DNA from: Psychrobacter sp. 72-O-c
GTDB taxonomy: Bacteria > Pseudomonadota > Gammaproteobacteria > Pseudomonadales > Moraxellaceae
NCBI RefSeq assembly: GCF_904846605.1
Contig: NZ_CAJHBI010000013.1
Span: 16,514-80,513, forward strand
DNA: 64,000 bases
Reading direction: 5' to 3'
This document shows positions 1-8,902 of the stretch, piece by piece. Each line of letters starts with the position of its first letter. The first letter of the stretch is position 1. A program made the translations under genes and the position numbers. Below the pieces are notes generated by a model. The model worked only from the letters and a program-made list of their open reading frames with translations, searched no databases and was not told where the DNA came from.

Positions 1-504
1 CTTATCGTTAATGCTAATATTACCCACATTTTCTTGGCTTGGCGGCAGCTGATCCGTTAAGTTGCCATCAAGAGTATTATTAATCTGTAGATCAGGCTGG
101 AAACGCCCTCCCGCATCGAGCGCTTGCTTAAACTGACGGACGACGGTGGTTGGATTGTCAGATTTTGATAAATTAAGATAATTGCTAGCCAGCAGGTAAT
201 CATTATCACCCAATGCACTGATAAACCCTTGTACCGTATGGCGCGGAGTGTCCCGCCCGAATGAGTCTGGTGCAGGCTCACTCGCACTGTCATCTTTCTT
301 ACCACCGCCGATACCTAGCACCCCAGCGCCTTCAGCAGCAAATGCCGCATTTGGCAACACTAGACTTAATAGTAATGCAAGCAGCAGCGTGACCACTATT
401 AACGCTTTTGTCAGCATTGTTGTCAACGTTTTTGATAATGGCGCTTTTGATGGCAGGGACATTTCGGTAGCGGCGATAGGACTTTGATCATGCTCAATAG
501 ACAA
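1..504 (-). CDS. Mechanosensitive ion channel (MscS-like) family protein, N-terminal part
   Basis: The frame is open from 504 to the window edge, so only the first 168 residues are present. A TTG at 504 has an AAGAGG ribosome-binding site 6 bases upstream; an ATG at 462 is the alternative. A hydrophobic segment ending LPNAAFA looks like a cleaved signal peptide. It is followed by a Gly/Lys/Asp-rich linker and then a region starting DTPRHTVQGFISALGDNDY. This kind of short domain, in which residues are counted per catalytic cycle in no known way, precedes the membrane channel in many large MscS-family proteins of Moraxellaceae. The channel domain itself lies outside the window, so the call rests on the N-terminal domain and is an inference; a secreted protein of unknown function is the alternative. 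Confidence 0.55.
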   Translation of the reverse strand, partial: MSIEHDQSPIAATEMSLPSKAPLSKTLTTMLTKALIVVTLLLALLLSLVLPNAAFAAEGAGVLGIGGGKKDDSASEPAPDSFGRDTPRHTVQGFISALGDNDYLLASNYLNLSKSDNPTTVVRQFKQALDAGGRFQPDLQINNTLDGNLTDQLPPSQENVGNISINDK

Positions 505-882
505 AACAAACCTCTTAATTCAATAAATAGAGCAATTTAAATACTTATAATATGGCCGCTATGATAACAATTATTTATAACGGTAGTGCTTTTGATTATG
601 CACTTTATAGTGAATAATCGTTTCAAACATTCTTCATTATTTGGGACAGTTAAAAGCGCTTGGAAAATATAGTTAATTTCGAAACTAAGAAAAACGAGCA
701 AATAGCTTTTCATCTTGAAGTTGACTCAGCTTAAGATGAATAAATATTAGGCTAAAGTTGTTTATAAATAGGCAGTTTTTATAGATAATAAGCGCGTGTA
801 AATTATATATTGTTTTTTGTAATTTTTAGCGTCTTAATTTTCGCTTATGTAACTTTCTAATATGCTTACTTTGGAATTGACT
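505..882. other. Intergenic region between divergent genes, A+T-rich
   Basis: This stretch separates the minus-strand channel gene from the plus-strand TonB receptor gene and must hold both promoters. It is A+T-rich, and I see no RNA gene, no ORF with a ribosome-binding site and no strong hairpin. GATAACAATTATTTATAAC near 562-580 resembles half of a Fur box but is too poor to call. I found no cobalamin riboswitch box although the receptor downstream looks like BtuB. Confidence 0.6.
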
Positions 883-2787
883 ATGGTTTTATCACGTTCA
901 TCTTCGACCAGCTATCTTCGCTTATGTATTTTAAGCGCGCTTGGCGTATTTGCCGTTAGCGCTACAGCAGCCACCAATGAGTTAAATATTGTTAGTGATA
1001 ATGACCTACCACAAGTCGAGCTTGATAAAATCGTAGTGACTGCCACACGTACCCCAACTAAGACTAGTAACGTTATTGCTCAAACTCGTGTGGTTGATAG
1101 TGAAGAGTTACAACGCTTCCAAGGTCAAACAGTAATGGAAGTTCTTAAGCGTCAGCCGGGTATCAGTTACTACGGCAACGGTGGTATGGATAAGAAAAAT
1201 AATTTTTATATGCGCGGCTATGACAGTAAGCAAATCTTAGTGCTTATCGATGGTATACGTTATAGCTCATTAAGTGCAGGGGGTGCTACGCTCAACTTGC
1301 TGCCTGCTGACCAGATTGAACGTATTGAAATATTATACGGCGCGTCAGGGTCTAGTATCTATGGGGCAGGCGCTATGGGCGGTGTCATTCAGATATTTAC
1401 CAAAGGTACCAATGTTGAGAAAAGCAACTTTTCTGTTACCGCTGGTGTCGGCTCAAATGATCAATATTTATATGGTGCTAGTGCGCAATTTGCTAATGCT
1501 AACGGAACCGCTCTAAGCCTATCAGCAAGCCACAATGAAACTGACGGTATAAATGCCACTCTTCCAACGAACTCTTTTAACTATAACAAAGATGACGATG
1601 GCTTTGAGAGTGACAATTTTAGCGTCGCTTTAAATCAGCGTATTAATGAGCAATGGTCAGCAGGGGCTAGCGCTTTATATAGCAAATCAACCTCTGAGTT
1701 TGATTCTGGCTCGCAGGATGCTTACTCGGATCAAGAAAATGGTTCTGCTCAAGCTTTTATGGATTGGCGTTATCTGCCTGGCTCATCACTAAAATTACAA
1801 TATGGTCATTCTATTGACAACATTGACACTTCTAGTAATTTTAGTAGCGTTTATGATAGTAAACAAGATCAAGTCAGTTTAGTAGGTCAGCATCTACTTC
1901 CTGTCGGACAAGGCATCTATGGCATAGAATACCTGGATCAAAGTATCGACACTACAGCCTATGACGCTGATGACCGTGATGTGACCAGTGCATTCTTAGG
2001 ATACGTCGTAGCAAACAATCAGTTCGATGCCCAAGCCAACGTACGCTTTGATGACAACTCACAATATGGCGACCAAACCACTTATAATTTGGGCGGCGCT
2101 TACCACATCAATCCCAATCTCCGTATTGGTGCCAGCTATGCTAAAGGCTTTCGTGCCCCTACTTTCTATGATATCTATTCTGGTACTGAAAGTAATATTG
2201 ATCTAGATCCAGAAACCAGTGACAACTATGAAGCTTTCATTGAGTATGACACTTTACTCCAGTCTACTCGTCTAACTGGCTACCAGAATACGGTTGATGA
2301 CTTGATTAACTTTGTTGCTAGATTTGATGGTAATACATATATCGGTGGCAATAGTCAAAATATTGAAGAAGCAGAAATAAAAGGTATTTCATTAACCTCA
2401 GATTGGGTAATCAATGACTACCTATTTGGTGGCAGCTATGACTATCAACAAGCAAAAGACAGCAGTGGCGGTTTTAACGATGGCAACTTCCTACCTATCC
2501 GCCCTGAAAACAAAGGATTAGTATATATTGGTTATCGTCTGCCAAGTTTAGATATTCGCGCTGAATATCAATATATGGATGATTACTATTACAGTATTTC
2601 CAATGCTGATTCACAGCTCGTTGAAAGCTATGGATTGTTTAACATCAGTGGCAATTATCAGTTGACCAACAATCTGTCTATGACTGCGCGCTTGAATAAC
2701 ATTACCAATAAGAAGTATGTTACAGCACCAGGTTATAATACTGACGGCACTAACTTCTTCACCTCACTAACCTACAACTGGTTTTAA
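883..2787 (+). CDS. TonB-dependent outer-membrane receptor, BtuB-like
   Basis: This is a ligand-gated outer-membrane porin that takes up a scarce nutrient using TonB energy; similarity of layout suggests vitamin B12 (BtuB group), but the substrate is not proven. A signal peptide ending SATAA is followed by a TonB box within DKIVVTATRTP, a plug domain with the motifs VLVLIDGIRY and IERIEILYGASGSSIYGAGAMGG (split here only for description), and a long beta-barrel that ends in the aromatic residue expected for outer-membrane insertion (YNWF). Length is about 634 residues, near the 614 of E. coli BtuB. I prefer ATG 883, which has GGA 7 bases upstream, over ATG 862, which has no ribosome-binding site. 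The gene is followed by its own terminator. Lying just before ahcY-metF fits a B12/methionine theme, which is inference. Confidence 0.85.
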   Translation: MVLSRSSSTSYLRLCILSALGVFAVSATAATNELNIVSDNDLPQVELDKIVVTATRTPTKTSNVIAQTRVVDSEELQRFQGQTVMEVLKRQPGISYYGNGGMDKKNNFYMRGYDSKQILVLIDGIRYSSLSAGGATLNLLPADQIERIEILYGASGSSIYGAGAMGGVIQIFTKGTNVEKSNFSVTAGVGSNDQYLYGASAQFANANGTALSLSASHNETDGINATLPTNSFNYNKDDDGFESDNFSVALNQRINEQWSAGASALYSKSTSEFDSGSQDAYSDQENGSAQAFMDWRYLPGSSLKLQYGHSIDNIDTSSNFSSVYDSKQDQVSLVGQHLLPVGQGIYGIEYLDQSIDTTAYDADDRDVTSAFLGYVVANNQFDAQANVRFDDNSQYGDQTTYNLGGAYHINPNLRIGASYAKGFRAPTFYDIYSGTESNIDLDPETSDNYEAFIEYDTLLQSTRLTGYQNTVDDLINFVARFDGNTYIGGNSQNIEEAEIKGISLTSDWVINDYLFGGSYDYQQAKDSSGGFNDGNFLPIRPENKGLVYIGYRLPSLDIRAEYQYMDDYYYSISNADSQLVESYGLFNISGNYQLTNNLSMTARLNNITNKKYVTAPGYNTDGTNFFTSLTYNWF

Positions 2788-2827
2788 AATTATTTAGCAT
2801 CACTTAAAACTTGTATTATCAGTAATT

Positions 2828-2855
2828 AAGGTCATCAATCGATGGCCTTTTTTTA
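2828..2855 (+). terminator. Intrinsic terminator of the TonB receptor gene
   Basis: AAGGTCATC pairs with GATGGCCTT (one G-U pair) around a 4-base loop and is followed by a run of T. It closes the receptor gene 40 bases after its stop and separates it from the riboswitch unit. Confidence 0.8.
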
Positions 2856-2959
2856 TGGCTTTAAATTATTCGTCAATGAACTAAAAAAGTAATTCGTAAC
2901 ATCAGCGTACAGTATTTACTGCAGCCAATAGGTGACAAATTAATCACCATGAATTACAA

Positions 2960-3112
2960 TAACGACCTCCGAGAGGTGTTGCGCCATATGAATTAATTGT
3001 TGCGTTTGGGCTTTATAGACAAACCATGCTGATTAATCCGTCATGTTAGGCTCGGTAAACTGTTTAATACTAAAGATTTGAGTATTAAATAGCGTGAACA
3101 ACGGCACCTGCG
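2960..3112 (+). promoter_or_regulatory. S-adenosylhomocysteine (SAH) riboswitch in the ahcY leader
   Basis: The SAH riboswitch turns on SAH-recycling genes when SAH builds up. Three pairings of the class can be traced. P1 is CCGAG (2969-2973) with CTCGG (3051-3055), the latter inside the class-typical AGGCTCGG. The pseudoknot is AGGTGT (2974-2979) with GCACCT (3104-3109). Between them P4 is a perfect 9-bp stem, TTTAATACT (3063-3071) with AGTATTAAA (3081-3089). The signature core GAG-NNNNNN-TGC (2971-2982) and AGGCTCG are in the right order. The segment between 2984 and 3045 is longer than in compact members and can form an extended helix (ATTAAT pairs at 2992-2997 and 3033-3038, GTTTG/CAAAC above it). 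Position directly before ahcY agrees with known examples in beta- and gammaproteobacteria. A T-rich run follows at 3111-3127. The fold was traced by eye, not by covariance search. Confidence 0.85.
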
Positions 3113-3157
3113 TTTTTATTCTTTTTATCATACGTTAACCACTGATAGGAGCATATT

Positions 3158-4582
3158 ATGGACGCAGTGTCTACTTCCCCATCTGCCCATACGATCGACC
3201 CCTCTTTCACTGACTATAAAGTCGCTGATATCAGCCTTGCTGATTACGGCCGCCGTGAAATCACCCTTGCCGAAGCCGAAATGCCTGCCCTTATGGGTTT
3301 GCGTCGTCGCTACGAAGCGGATCAGCCCCTTAAAGGCGCCAAAATCGTCGGCTGTATCCACATGACCATTCAGACTGCCGTACTTATCGAGACCTTAATT
3401 GCGCTCGGTGCTGAAGTGCGTTGGACTTCATGTAATATCTTCTCAACCCAAGACCATGCTGCTGCTGCGATTGCTGCTGCTGGTATTCCTGTATTCGCTT
3501 GGAAAGGCGAAACTGACGCAGAATACGAATGGTGCTTACGTCAGCAAGTACACGTTGGCGGTGAAGATTCTGGTAACCTTTGGGATGCCAACTTAATCTT
3601 AGATGATGGCGGCGATCTGACCGCACTTATCCATGACGAATATGCTCACCTATTAGATAACATGCATGGTATCTCAGAAGAGACTACCACTGGTGTGCAT
3701 CGCTTAATCGAAATGCTCAACAAAGGCACGCTAAAAGTTCCTGCTATCAACGTTAATGACGCCGTCACTAAGTCTAAAAATGACAATAAGTACGGCTGCC
3801 GTCATAGCTTAAATGACGCGATTAAACGTGGTACGGATATGTTCCTTGCTGGTCGTCGCGCTTTAGTTATCGGTTATGGTGATGTGGGCAAAGGCTCAGC
3901 ACAAAGCTTACGCCAAGAAGGCATGATTGTTCGGGTTTCAGAAGTCGATCCTATCTGTGCCATGCAGGCTTGTATGGACGGTTATGAAGTATTATCACCA
4001 TACATTAATGGCGACAACACTGGCGGCGCAGAAAACATCAATACTCGCCTGCTAGAAGATACCGACATGATTGTCACTACCACTGGTAACTACCATGTCT
4101 GTGATAAAAACATGCTTGCTGCTCTAAAACCAGGTGCGGTAGTCTGTAATATCGGTCACTTCGATACCGAAATCGACACTCAATTTATGCGTGATAACTG
4201 GCGCTGGGAAGAAGTTAAGCCACAAGTTCATCAAATCTTCCGCTCAGACGATGTTAACGATTACCTAATTTTGTTAGCTGAAGGTCGTTTAGTGAATTTA
4301 GGTAACGCCACTGGTCACCCGTCGCGCGTGATGGACGGCTCATTTGCCAACCAAGTATTGGCGCAAATGTATCTGTTTGAAGAAAAATTCGCTGAGCTGC
4401 CTGTCGACGAGCGCTTTGATAATCTATATGTCAAAGTCTTACCGAAGAAGCTAGACGAAGAAGTGGCTGCTGCTATGGTAGCCGGCTTTAACGGCACGCT
4501 AACCAAGCTGACCAATAAGCAAGCCGAATATCTAGGTGTGCCAGTTGAAGGCCCTTTCAAACCTGATGCCTATAAATACTAA
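3158..4582 (+). CDS. ahcY: Adenosylhomocysteinase
   Basis: It hydrolyses S-adenosylhomocysteine reversibly to adenosine and homocysteine in the cytoplasm, removing the product inhibitor of methyltransferases. At 474 residues it has the size of the longer proteobacterial enzymes. The NAD-binding loop GYGDVGKG is at residues 239-246, and the C-terminus ends in the conserved PFKPDAYKY, whose Lys and Tyr help bind NAD. ATG 3158 has AGGAG 9 bases upstream. It is controlled by the SAH riboswitch just before it and is followed 47 bases later by metF, so both probably sit on one mRNA and link SAH removal with remethylation of homocysteine. Confidence 0.97.
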   Translation: MDAVSTSPSAHTIDPSFTDYKVADISLADYGRREITLAEAEMPALMGLRRRYEADQPLKGAKIVGCIHMTIQTAVLIETLIALGAEVRWTSCNIFSTQDHAAAAIAAAGIPVFAWKGETDAEYEWCLRQQVHVGGEDSGNLWDANLILDDGGDLTALIHDEYAHLLDNMHGISEETTTGVHRLIEMLNKGTLKVPAINVNDAVTKSKNDNKYGCRHSLNDAIKRGTDMFLAGRRALVIGYGDVGKGSAQSLRQEGMIVRVSEVDPICAMQACMDGYEVLSPYINGDNTGGAENINTRLLEDTDMIVTTTGNYHVCDKNMLAALKPGAVVCNIGHFDTEIDTQFMRDNWRWEEVKPQVHQIFRSDDVNDYLILLAEGRLVNLGNATGHPSRVMDGSFANQVLAQMYLFEEKFAELPVDERFDNLYVKVLPKKLDEEVAAAMVAGFNGTLTKLTNKQAEYLGVPVEGPFKPDAYKY

Positions 4583-4629
4583 TATAAGTACTTATATCAA
4601 TATTTATATGAATAATAAGGAGCGCGACT

Positions 4630-5475
4630 GTGAGTAAGCCTGCTTTTTCTTTTGAGTTTTTCCCTGCCAAATCTGAGCAAGGACATGAGAAGCTACTCAG
4701 CACCTTTGATGAGTTAAACAAGCTATCGCCAACCTACTTTTCGGTGACCTATGGTGCGGGCGGCTCAACGCGTAGCCGCACTTTAGAGATTGTGCAAGAC
4801 CTATGTTTGCGCGGCGAGACTGAGGTTGCGCCGCACATCTCCTGTATCGGTGACGGTAAAGACGAAATTGCTGAGTTATTAACTCATTATAAAAGTCTAG
4901 GTATCAAGCGTTTAGTAGCGTTACGTGGTGATTTGCCGTCAGGACAAGTCGGTATGGGTCAACTGCCTTTTGCACTCGACTTGGTCAAGTTTATCCGTGA
5001 GCATTCAGGTGATCATTTCCATATCGAAGTGGCTGCCTATCCTGAAATGCACCCGCAAGCGCGTAGCTTTTTATTCGATATCGATAATTTAGTGAATAAA
5101 TATCAAGCTGGCGCAAACGCGGCGATTACCCAGTTCTTTTACAACGCTGACAGCTACTTGTATTTGCGTGATGCGTTAGAAAGCCGTGGTATCGATACCG
5201 TAGCACAGCCATTGGTGGCGGGCATTATGCCGATTACCAACTCTAGCAACTTAATGCGATTTGCTGACAGCTGTGGCGCTGATATTCCGCGCTATGTGCG
5301 TAAGCAACTTGCTGATTTTGGTGATGATCGCAAAGCTATTCGTGAGTTTGGCTTTGATGTTGTTTACCGTCTATGCGAGCGCTTAATCGCTGAGGGCGTG
5401 CCAGCGATGCACTTTTATAGTATGAATAAGGTTGAACCAAATAAACGCTTGGTTGAAGCTTTAGGACTTACTTAG
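4630..5475 (+). CDS. metF: 5,10-methylenetetrahydrofolate reductase
   Basis: This flavoenzyme reduces 5,10-methylene-THF to 5-methyl-THF, the methyl donor for methionine synthase. The 281 residues match the bacterial single-domain TIM-barrel form. Visible family motifs are SFEFFPAK at the N-terminus, SVTYGAGGSTR, LVALRGDLP (folate/FAD site) and the late HFYSMNK. Translation starts at GTG 4630, with AAGGAG ending 8 bases upstream. It follows ahcY by 47 bases and is probably co-transcribed from the riboswitch-controlled leader. A hairpin terminator follows. Confidence 0.96.
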   Translation: MSKPAFSFEFFPAKSEQGHEKLLSTFDELNKLSPTYFSVTYGAGGSTRSRTLEIVQDLCLRGETEVAPHISCIGDGKDEIAELLTHYKSLGIKRLVALRGDLPSGQVGMGQLPFALDLVKFIREHSGDHFHIEVAAYPEMHPQARSFLFDIDNLVNKYQAGANAAITQFFYNADSYLYLRDALESRGIDTVAQPLVAGIMPITNSSNLMRFADSCGADIPRYVRKQLADFGDDRKAIREFGFDVVYRLCERLIAEGVPAMHFYSMNKVEPNKRLVEALGLT

Positions 5476-5540
5476 GGTTTGGCGCATGAAACTGCTGAGT
5501 ATTTATCATGTTCAGCTTTTTTTAAATTTGTAGTTTAAGC

Positions 5541-5570
5541 AACTGGTGTTCTTAGGAGCACCAGTTTTTT
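5541..5570 (+). terminator. Intrinsic terminator after metF
   Basis: AACTGGTGTTC pairs with GAGCACCAGTT (one G-U pair) around the loop TTAG and runs into TTTTTT. It ends the ahcY-metF unit. Confidence 0.85.
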
Positions 5571-5690
5571 ATTCATAGACTGTTTACTCTATGATAAAAA
5601 TTTATGATAAAAATATTTTTAAAGTAGCCAAGTGATATTCTATTAGGCTATTAATAAATATTCTTGATTAAAAAATAGGAATAAAAAGCC

Positions 5691-6569
5691 GTGCGACGTT
5701 TCTTTTATGCCATCAATAGTGATGATTACGACCATAAATCTGAGCAATCTTGCCAACCTCGATTAAGCTCGCTGCCTATAGGCAATGACGTCGAGTTACC
5801 GGACAGTATCGTCCATCATTGGTGCCGTGTGCTACGAGCCAATATCGGCGACCAAGGTATTTTATTCGATGGTTTTGGCGGTGAATATCAAGTACAGCTA
5901 CAAACCATCAGTAAAAAGCATGCTACTGTTACCTTATTAGCGCATATAAGCGATGATCGCAGTGCGACTATTATTAGTAAAATCGGCCTGGTCATGAGCC
6001 GCGGCGACCGTATGGATTATGCCATTCAAAAAGCCACTGAACTTGGCGTCACTGCCATTCAGCTACTCAGCAGCCATCATGGTGAAGTCTCGTTAAAGCC
6101 TTTGCAAGTTGACAAAAAACTGCACCAGTGGCAGCAAGTTGCCCTTGCTGCTTGTGAACAATGCGGATTAAACCGTCCGCCACTTATTCTGGCGCCGCAG
6201 TCCATTAGCCAGTGGTTAAACACTGATACAGCATCATTGAGAGTCGATGACGTGTCGGTCAGTCCCACTATGGTAGCGCTCAGTCAAGACCCGTATTATC
6301 AGGTACTCAATCATCAAGCAGATATACGTTTGCAAATGAGTGTTCCGGCAATAGGTCAGCCTTTAATGCCAGAGGCGTTACTAACCGTATTAAAACAACA
6401 GCTGCCTTATATTGAGCTGTTGATTGGCCCTGAAGGCGGCCTCAGCAATGACGAACGCATGCAGGCTGAACACAGTGGCTTTGCACCTTGGCAAATTGGT
6501 GCGCGCGTGCTGCGTACCGAGACTGCCCCACTTGTCGCGTTGGCAACGTTGCATGCTCTGAGTTATTAA
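5691..6569 (+). CDS. rsmE: 16S rRNA (uracil(1498)-N(3))-methyltransferase RsmE
   Basis: RsmE methylates U1498 of 16S rRNA in the assembled 30S subunit, using SAM. The protein has an N-terminal PUA-like region (about residues 20-95) and a C-terminal SPOUT knot domain with GPEGGLSNDE at 246-255 and the conserved RVLRTETAPLVALATL near the end. At 292 residues it is longer than the usual 243 or so because of an N-terminal extension and an insertion around residues 175-215 before the knot. Start is GTG 5691 with AGGA 10 bases upstream. It stands alone between the metF terminator and the next gene. Confidence 0.93.
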   Translation: MRRFFYAINSDDYDHKSEQSCQPRLSSLPIGNDVELPDSIVHHWCRVLRANIGDQGILFDGFGGEYQVQLQTISKKHATVTLLAHISDDRSATIISKIGLVMSRGDRMDYAIQKATELGVTAIQLLSSHHGEVSLKPLQVDKKLHQWQQVALAACEQCGLNRPPLILAPQSISQWLNTDTASLRVDDVSVSPTMVALSQDPYYQVLNHQADIRLQMSVPAIGQPLMPEALLTVLKQQLPYIELLIGPEGGLSNDERMQAEHSGFAPWQIGARVLRTETAPLVALATLHALSY

Positions 6570-6717
6570 TAATAAGATAAGAACAGCAATCTCTATTAAC
6601 TTTTAATATTAAAAATGAACTATTGTTGGTTATAGTATTTATCCTTAATATAAGCGTGCTTATATTGCAGCATTTATTTTGAATTTTATAAGCCAGTATC
6701 TTTTATGAGCCAGTGTT

Positions 6718-8415
6718 ATGAGTAATTTTGTCCCTATCCCAGCCTCAATCAAGCAGCAACTGCTGACTCAATTATGTGAGCGGTTTGAAGATGCCATATT
6801 CATATTGGACGCCAACCTTCGTTACTTATCGGTCAATGCTACCTACGAGATTATGATTGGCTACAATGAAGAATTCTTGATTGGACGACCACTGGGAATA
6901 TATTCTGCTGAGTTCTTATCAGAAGAAGAAAGGGCTATCCTAAAAGATATTACCAAGCGTTTAGACAATGAGGGGTTTTATGAAAATGACTTTTCGATGG
7001 CTACCCGTTACGGACAAACACTAGAATGCCATATGACTTACCGCAGACTTTGTGTCGAGCAAACGGTCTACCATGTCGGTATGGTTCGCGATATGTCATC
7101 AATTGTCAAAGATAGAAAACAAGTGGCGCATCTGCTTAATTATGACCAGCTAACCGGTCTGCCTAATCGTAAGGTGTTTTTGAGCCAGACCAGTGAGCTA
7201 TTGTTAGAAAGCTACCAAGAAGTGGTTATTGTGCGCTTAAACATCGATCGCTATCGTAATCTTGCCAGCACATTAGGGACTGACAGTATCAACATCCTAA
7301 TAGAAGACTTCGTAAAGCGGGTTAGCCAGCTCGAGATGAGCAACTTGCGCTGTTTTTCACATTTTGGTGGGGATGACTTTGCATTACTTTTTGAATGTAA
7401 CGACGCTAATATGGTACGCAATCAGCTCGATAGTCTCATGCAAATGTGCGAGCGCCCATATGCACTGGTTAACGATGTGATTTATTTGCACATCTCTGTT
7501 GGCATCAGTTATTTCCCTGACCATGGCAATCAGTTCTCAGAGCTGCTTATCAAAGCTGAAAAAGCCTTACATTATGTCAAGCAGAATGGTGGTGATGATG
7601 TCTGTTGGTACAACGAGACCATCAATGAGGCAACTACTGACAGCTTACAACTGGAAGCTGAACTTAGAGTAGCTATCAATGATTGTCAGTTTGTGCCCTA
7701 CTATCAGCCAAAAGTAGCCTTGGATACCGGAGCTATTACCGGCTTTGAGGCGCTGGTACGCTGGCAGCACCCTACCCGCGGTCTACTGAAACCCACCAAC
7801 TTTATCGATGCGATTATTGAACACAAACTATCGTTTGAGTTGTTTTGCCAGATGGCGGTTCAAATTGCCCAGCAGCTGTCTATTTGGCAAGCTATGGGCT
7901 TTGCGCAGCACCTCTGTATCAATGCTGACGCTGCTGAGTTTAGTCATTCTAAATTCTTCAGTTTTATCAGTAATTTATTTACCCAACATGATATCCACGC
8001 GCATCAACTACATATTGAAATGACCGAATCCTCCTTAATGCTACGCCATGCAAACGTTAAGCAACAGCTCACCTTACTCAAAGAACTGGGTGTCTGCCTA
8101 GCCCTTGATGACTTTGGCACTGGTTATGCATCGCTCAGTTATTTACAAGAATATCCCTTTGATTTCATCAAAATTGATAAAAGCTTTATTTCTAAAATTG
8201 TCACCGATCGTACCCAAAACGCTATCGTAAAAGCTATTTTAGATTTGGCAGACGCTCTTGATATGCAGGTTGTCGCTGAAGGTATCGAGACCGAACAACA
8301 GCGTGACTTATTATTACAAATGGGCTGCACGTATGGTCAAGGATATTGGTTTAGTAGACCGATTACCGCAGACGAGGCAACCGAAATGTTAACCCAGCAA
8401 TATTCATCCAAATAA
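6718..8415 (+). CDS. PAS-GGDEF-EAL protein, probable cyclic-di-GMP phosphodiesterase
   Basis: A 565-residue cytoplasmic signalling protein with three parts: a PAS sensor domain (about residues 12-130), a GGDEF domain (about 135-300) and an EAL domain (about 315-560). The GGDEF signature reads GGDDF at 217-221, so cyclase activity is doubtful. The EAL domain keeps EALVRW at 344-349, a metal-binding EMTES and the loop DDFGTGYASL, so it should cleave cyclic-di-GMP. No membrane segments are seen, which suggests that the PAS domain senses an internal signal. The ribosome-binding site before ATG 6718 is weak. The gene is monocistronic with wide gaps on both sides. Confidence 0.9.
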   Translation: MSNFVPIPASIKQQLLTQLCERFEDAIFILDANLRYLSVNATYEIMIGYNEEFLIGRPLGIYSAEFLSEEERAILKDITKRLDNEGFYENDFSMATRYGQTLECHMTYRRLCVEQTVYHVGMVRDMSSIVKDRKQVAHLLNYDQLTGLPNRKVFLSQTSELLLESYQEVVIVRLNIDRYRNLASTLGTDSINILIEDFVKRVSQLEMSNLRCFSHFGGDDFALLFECNDANMVRNQLDSLMQMCERPYALVNDVIYLHISVGISYFPDHGNQFSELLIKAEKALHYVKQNGGDDVCWYNETINEATTDSLQLEAELRVAINDCQFVPYYQPKVALDTGAITGFEALVRWQHPTRGLLKPTNFIDAIIEHKLSFELFCQMAVQIAQQLSIWQAMGFAQHLCINADAAEFSHSKFFSFISNLFTQHDIHAHQLHIEMTESSLMLRHANVKQQLTLLKELGVCLALDDFGTGYASLSYLQEYPFDFIKIDKSFISKIVTDRTQNAIVKAILDLADALDMQVVAEGIETEQQRDLLLQMGCTYGQGYWFSRPITADEATEMLTQQYSSK

Positions 8416-8902
8416 AACCACTATAAATCAGCTTTGGTTAGGGCGTATTGTTTAGTTTTTGCCTCATGAATAGTCGTTGTTAACCTCGTTAATAGTTGTC
8501 TTTTATAGTACATAGTATAATATATCTATAAAGTTACTATGCGATCACTACCCATCACTTTCTATCTCCTAACGTTGATTGTACAAAGGATGCAAGATAG
8601 GTTCATGACTTATCAGTTTCACCGCCAAACTTGTATTATCCCCTGTGAACGCCTATCTTTTACAGTGAATTCATTGAGACCAGCTAAATATTAAGCAGGC
8701 CTTAACAGTCATTATATTTAACTCTTTTAAACGTTATCTAAATCCAATATGACCGATATCTCCAATAGTCTTTGTCACTGTCTGTCATTAATGAAAAAAT
8801 TAGTTAAGACAAATCAGGCAACCGTAAATACGACTTAGCTGCTAGATAATAGTAGCAATCATTGTTTCGCTATCGTTCATATTCTAAAAAAGGACAGGAA
8901 GT
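8416..8902. other. Intergenic region, no gene found
   Basis: 487 A+T-rich bases upstream of the first acyl-CoA dehydrogenase. A TATAAT at 8516-8521 could be a -10 element, but no matching -35 box at good spacing is seen. A 34-codon frame at 8590-8694 lacks a properly spaced ribosome-binding site and was not called. No strong hairpin or repeat is seen. Confidence 0.5.

Noticed and set aside
505..882. Cobalamin riboswitch or Fur box before the TonB receptor
   Set aside because: No B12-box sequence was found, and the Fur-like match near 562-580 is too weak.
8590..8694. 34-codon frame before the first acyl-CoA dehydrogenase
   Set aside because: The ribosome-binding site overlaps the start codon, and there is no composition or family support.
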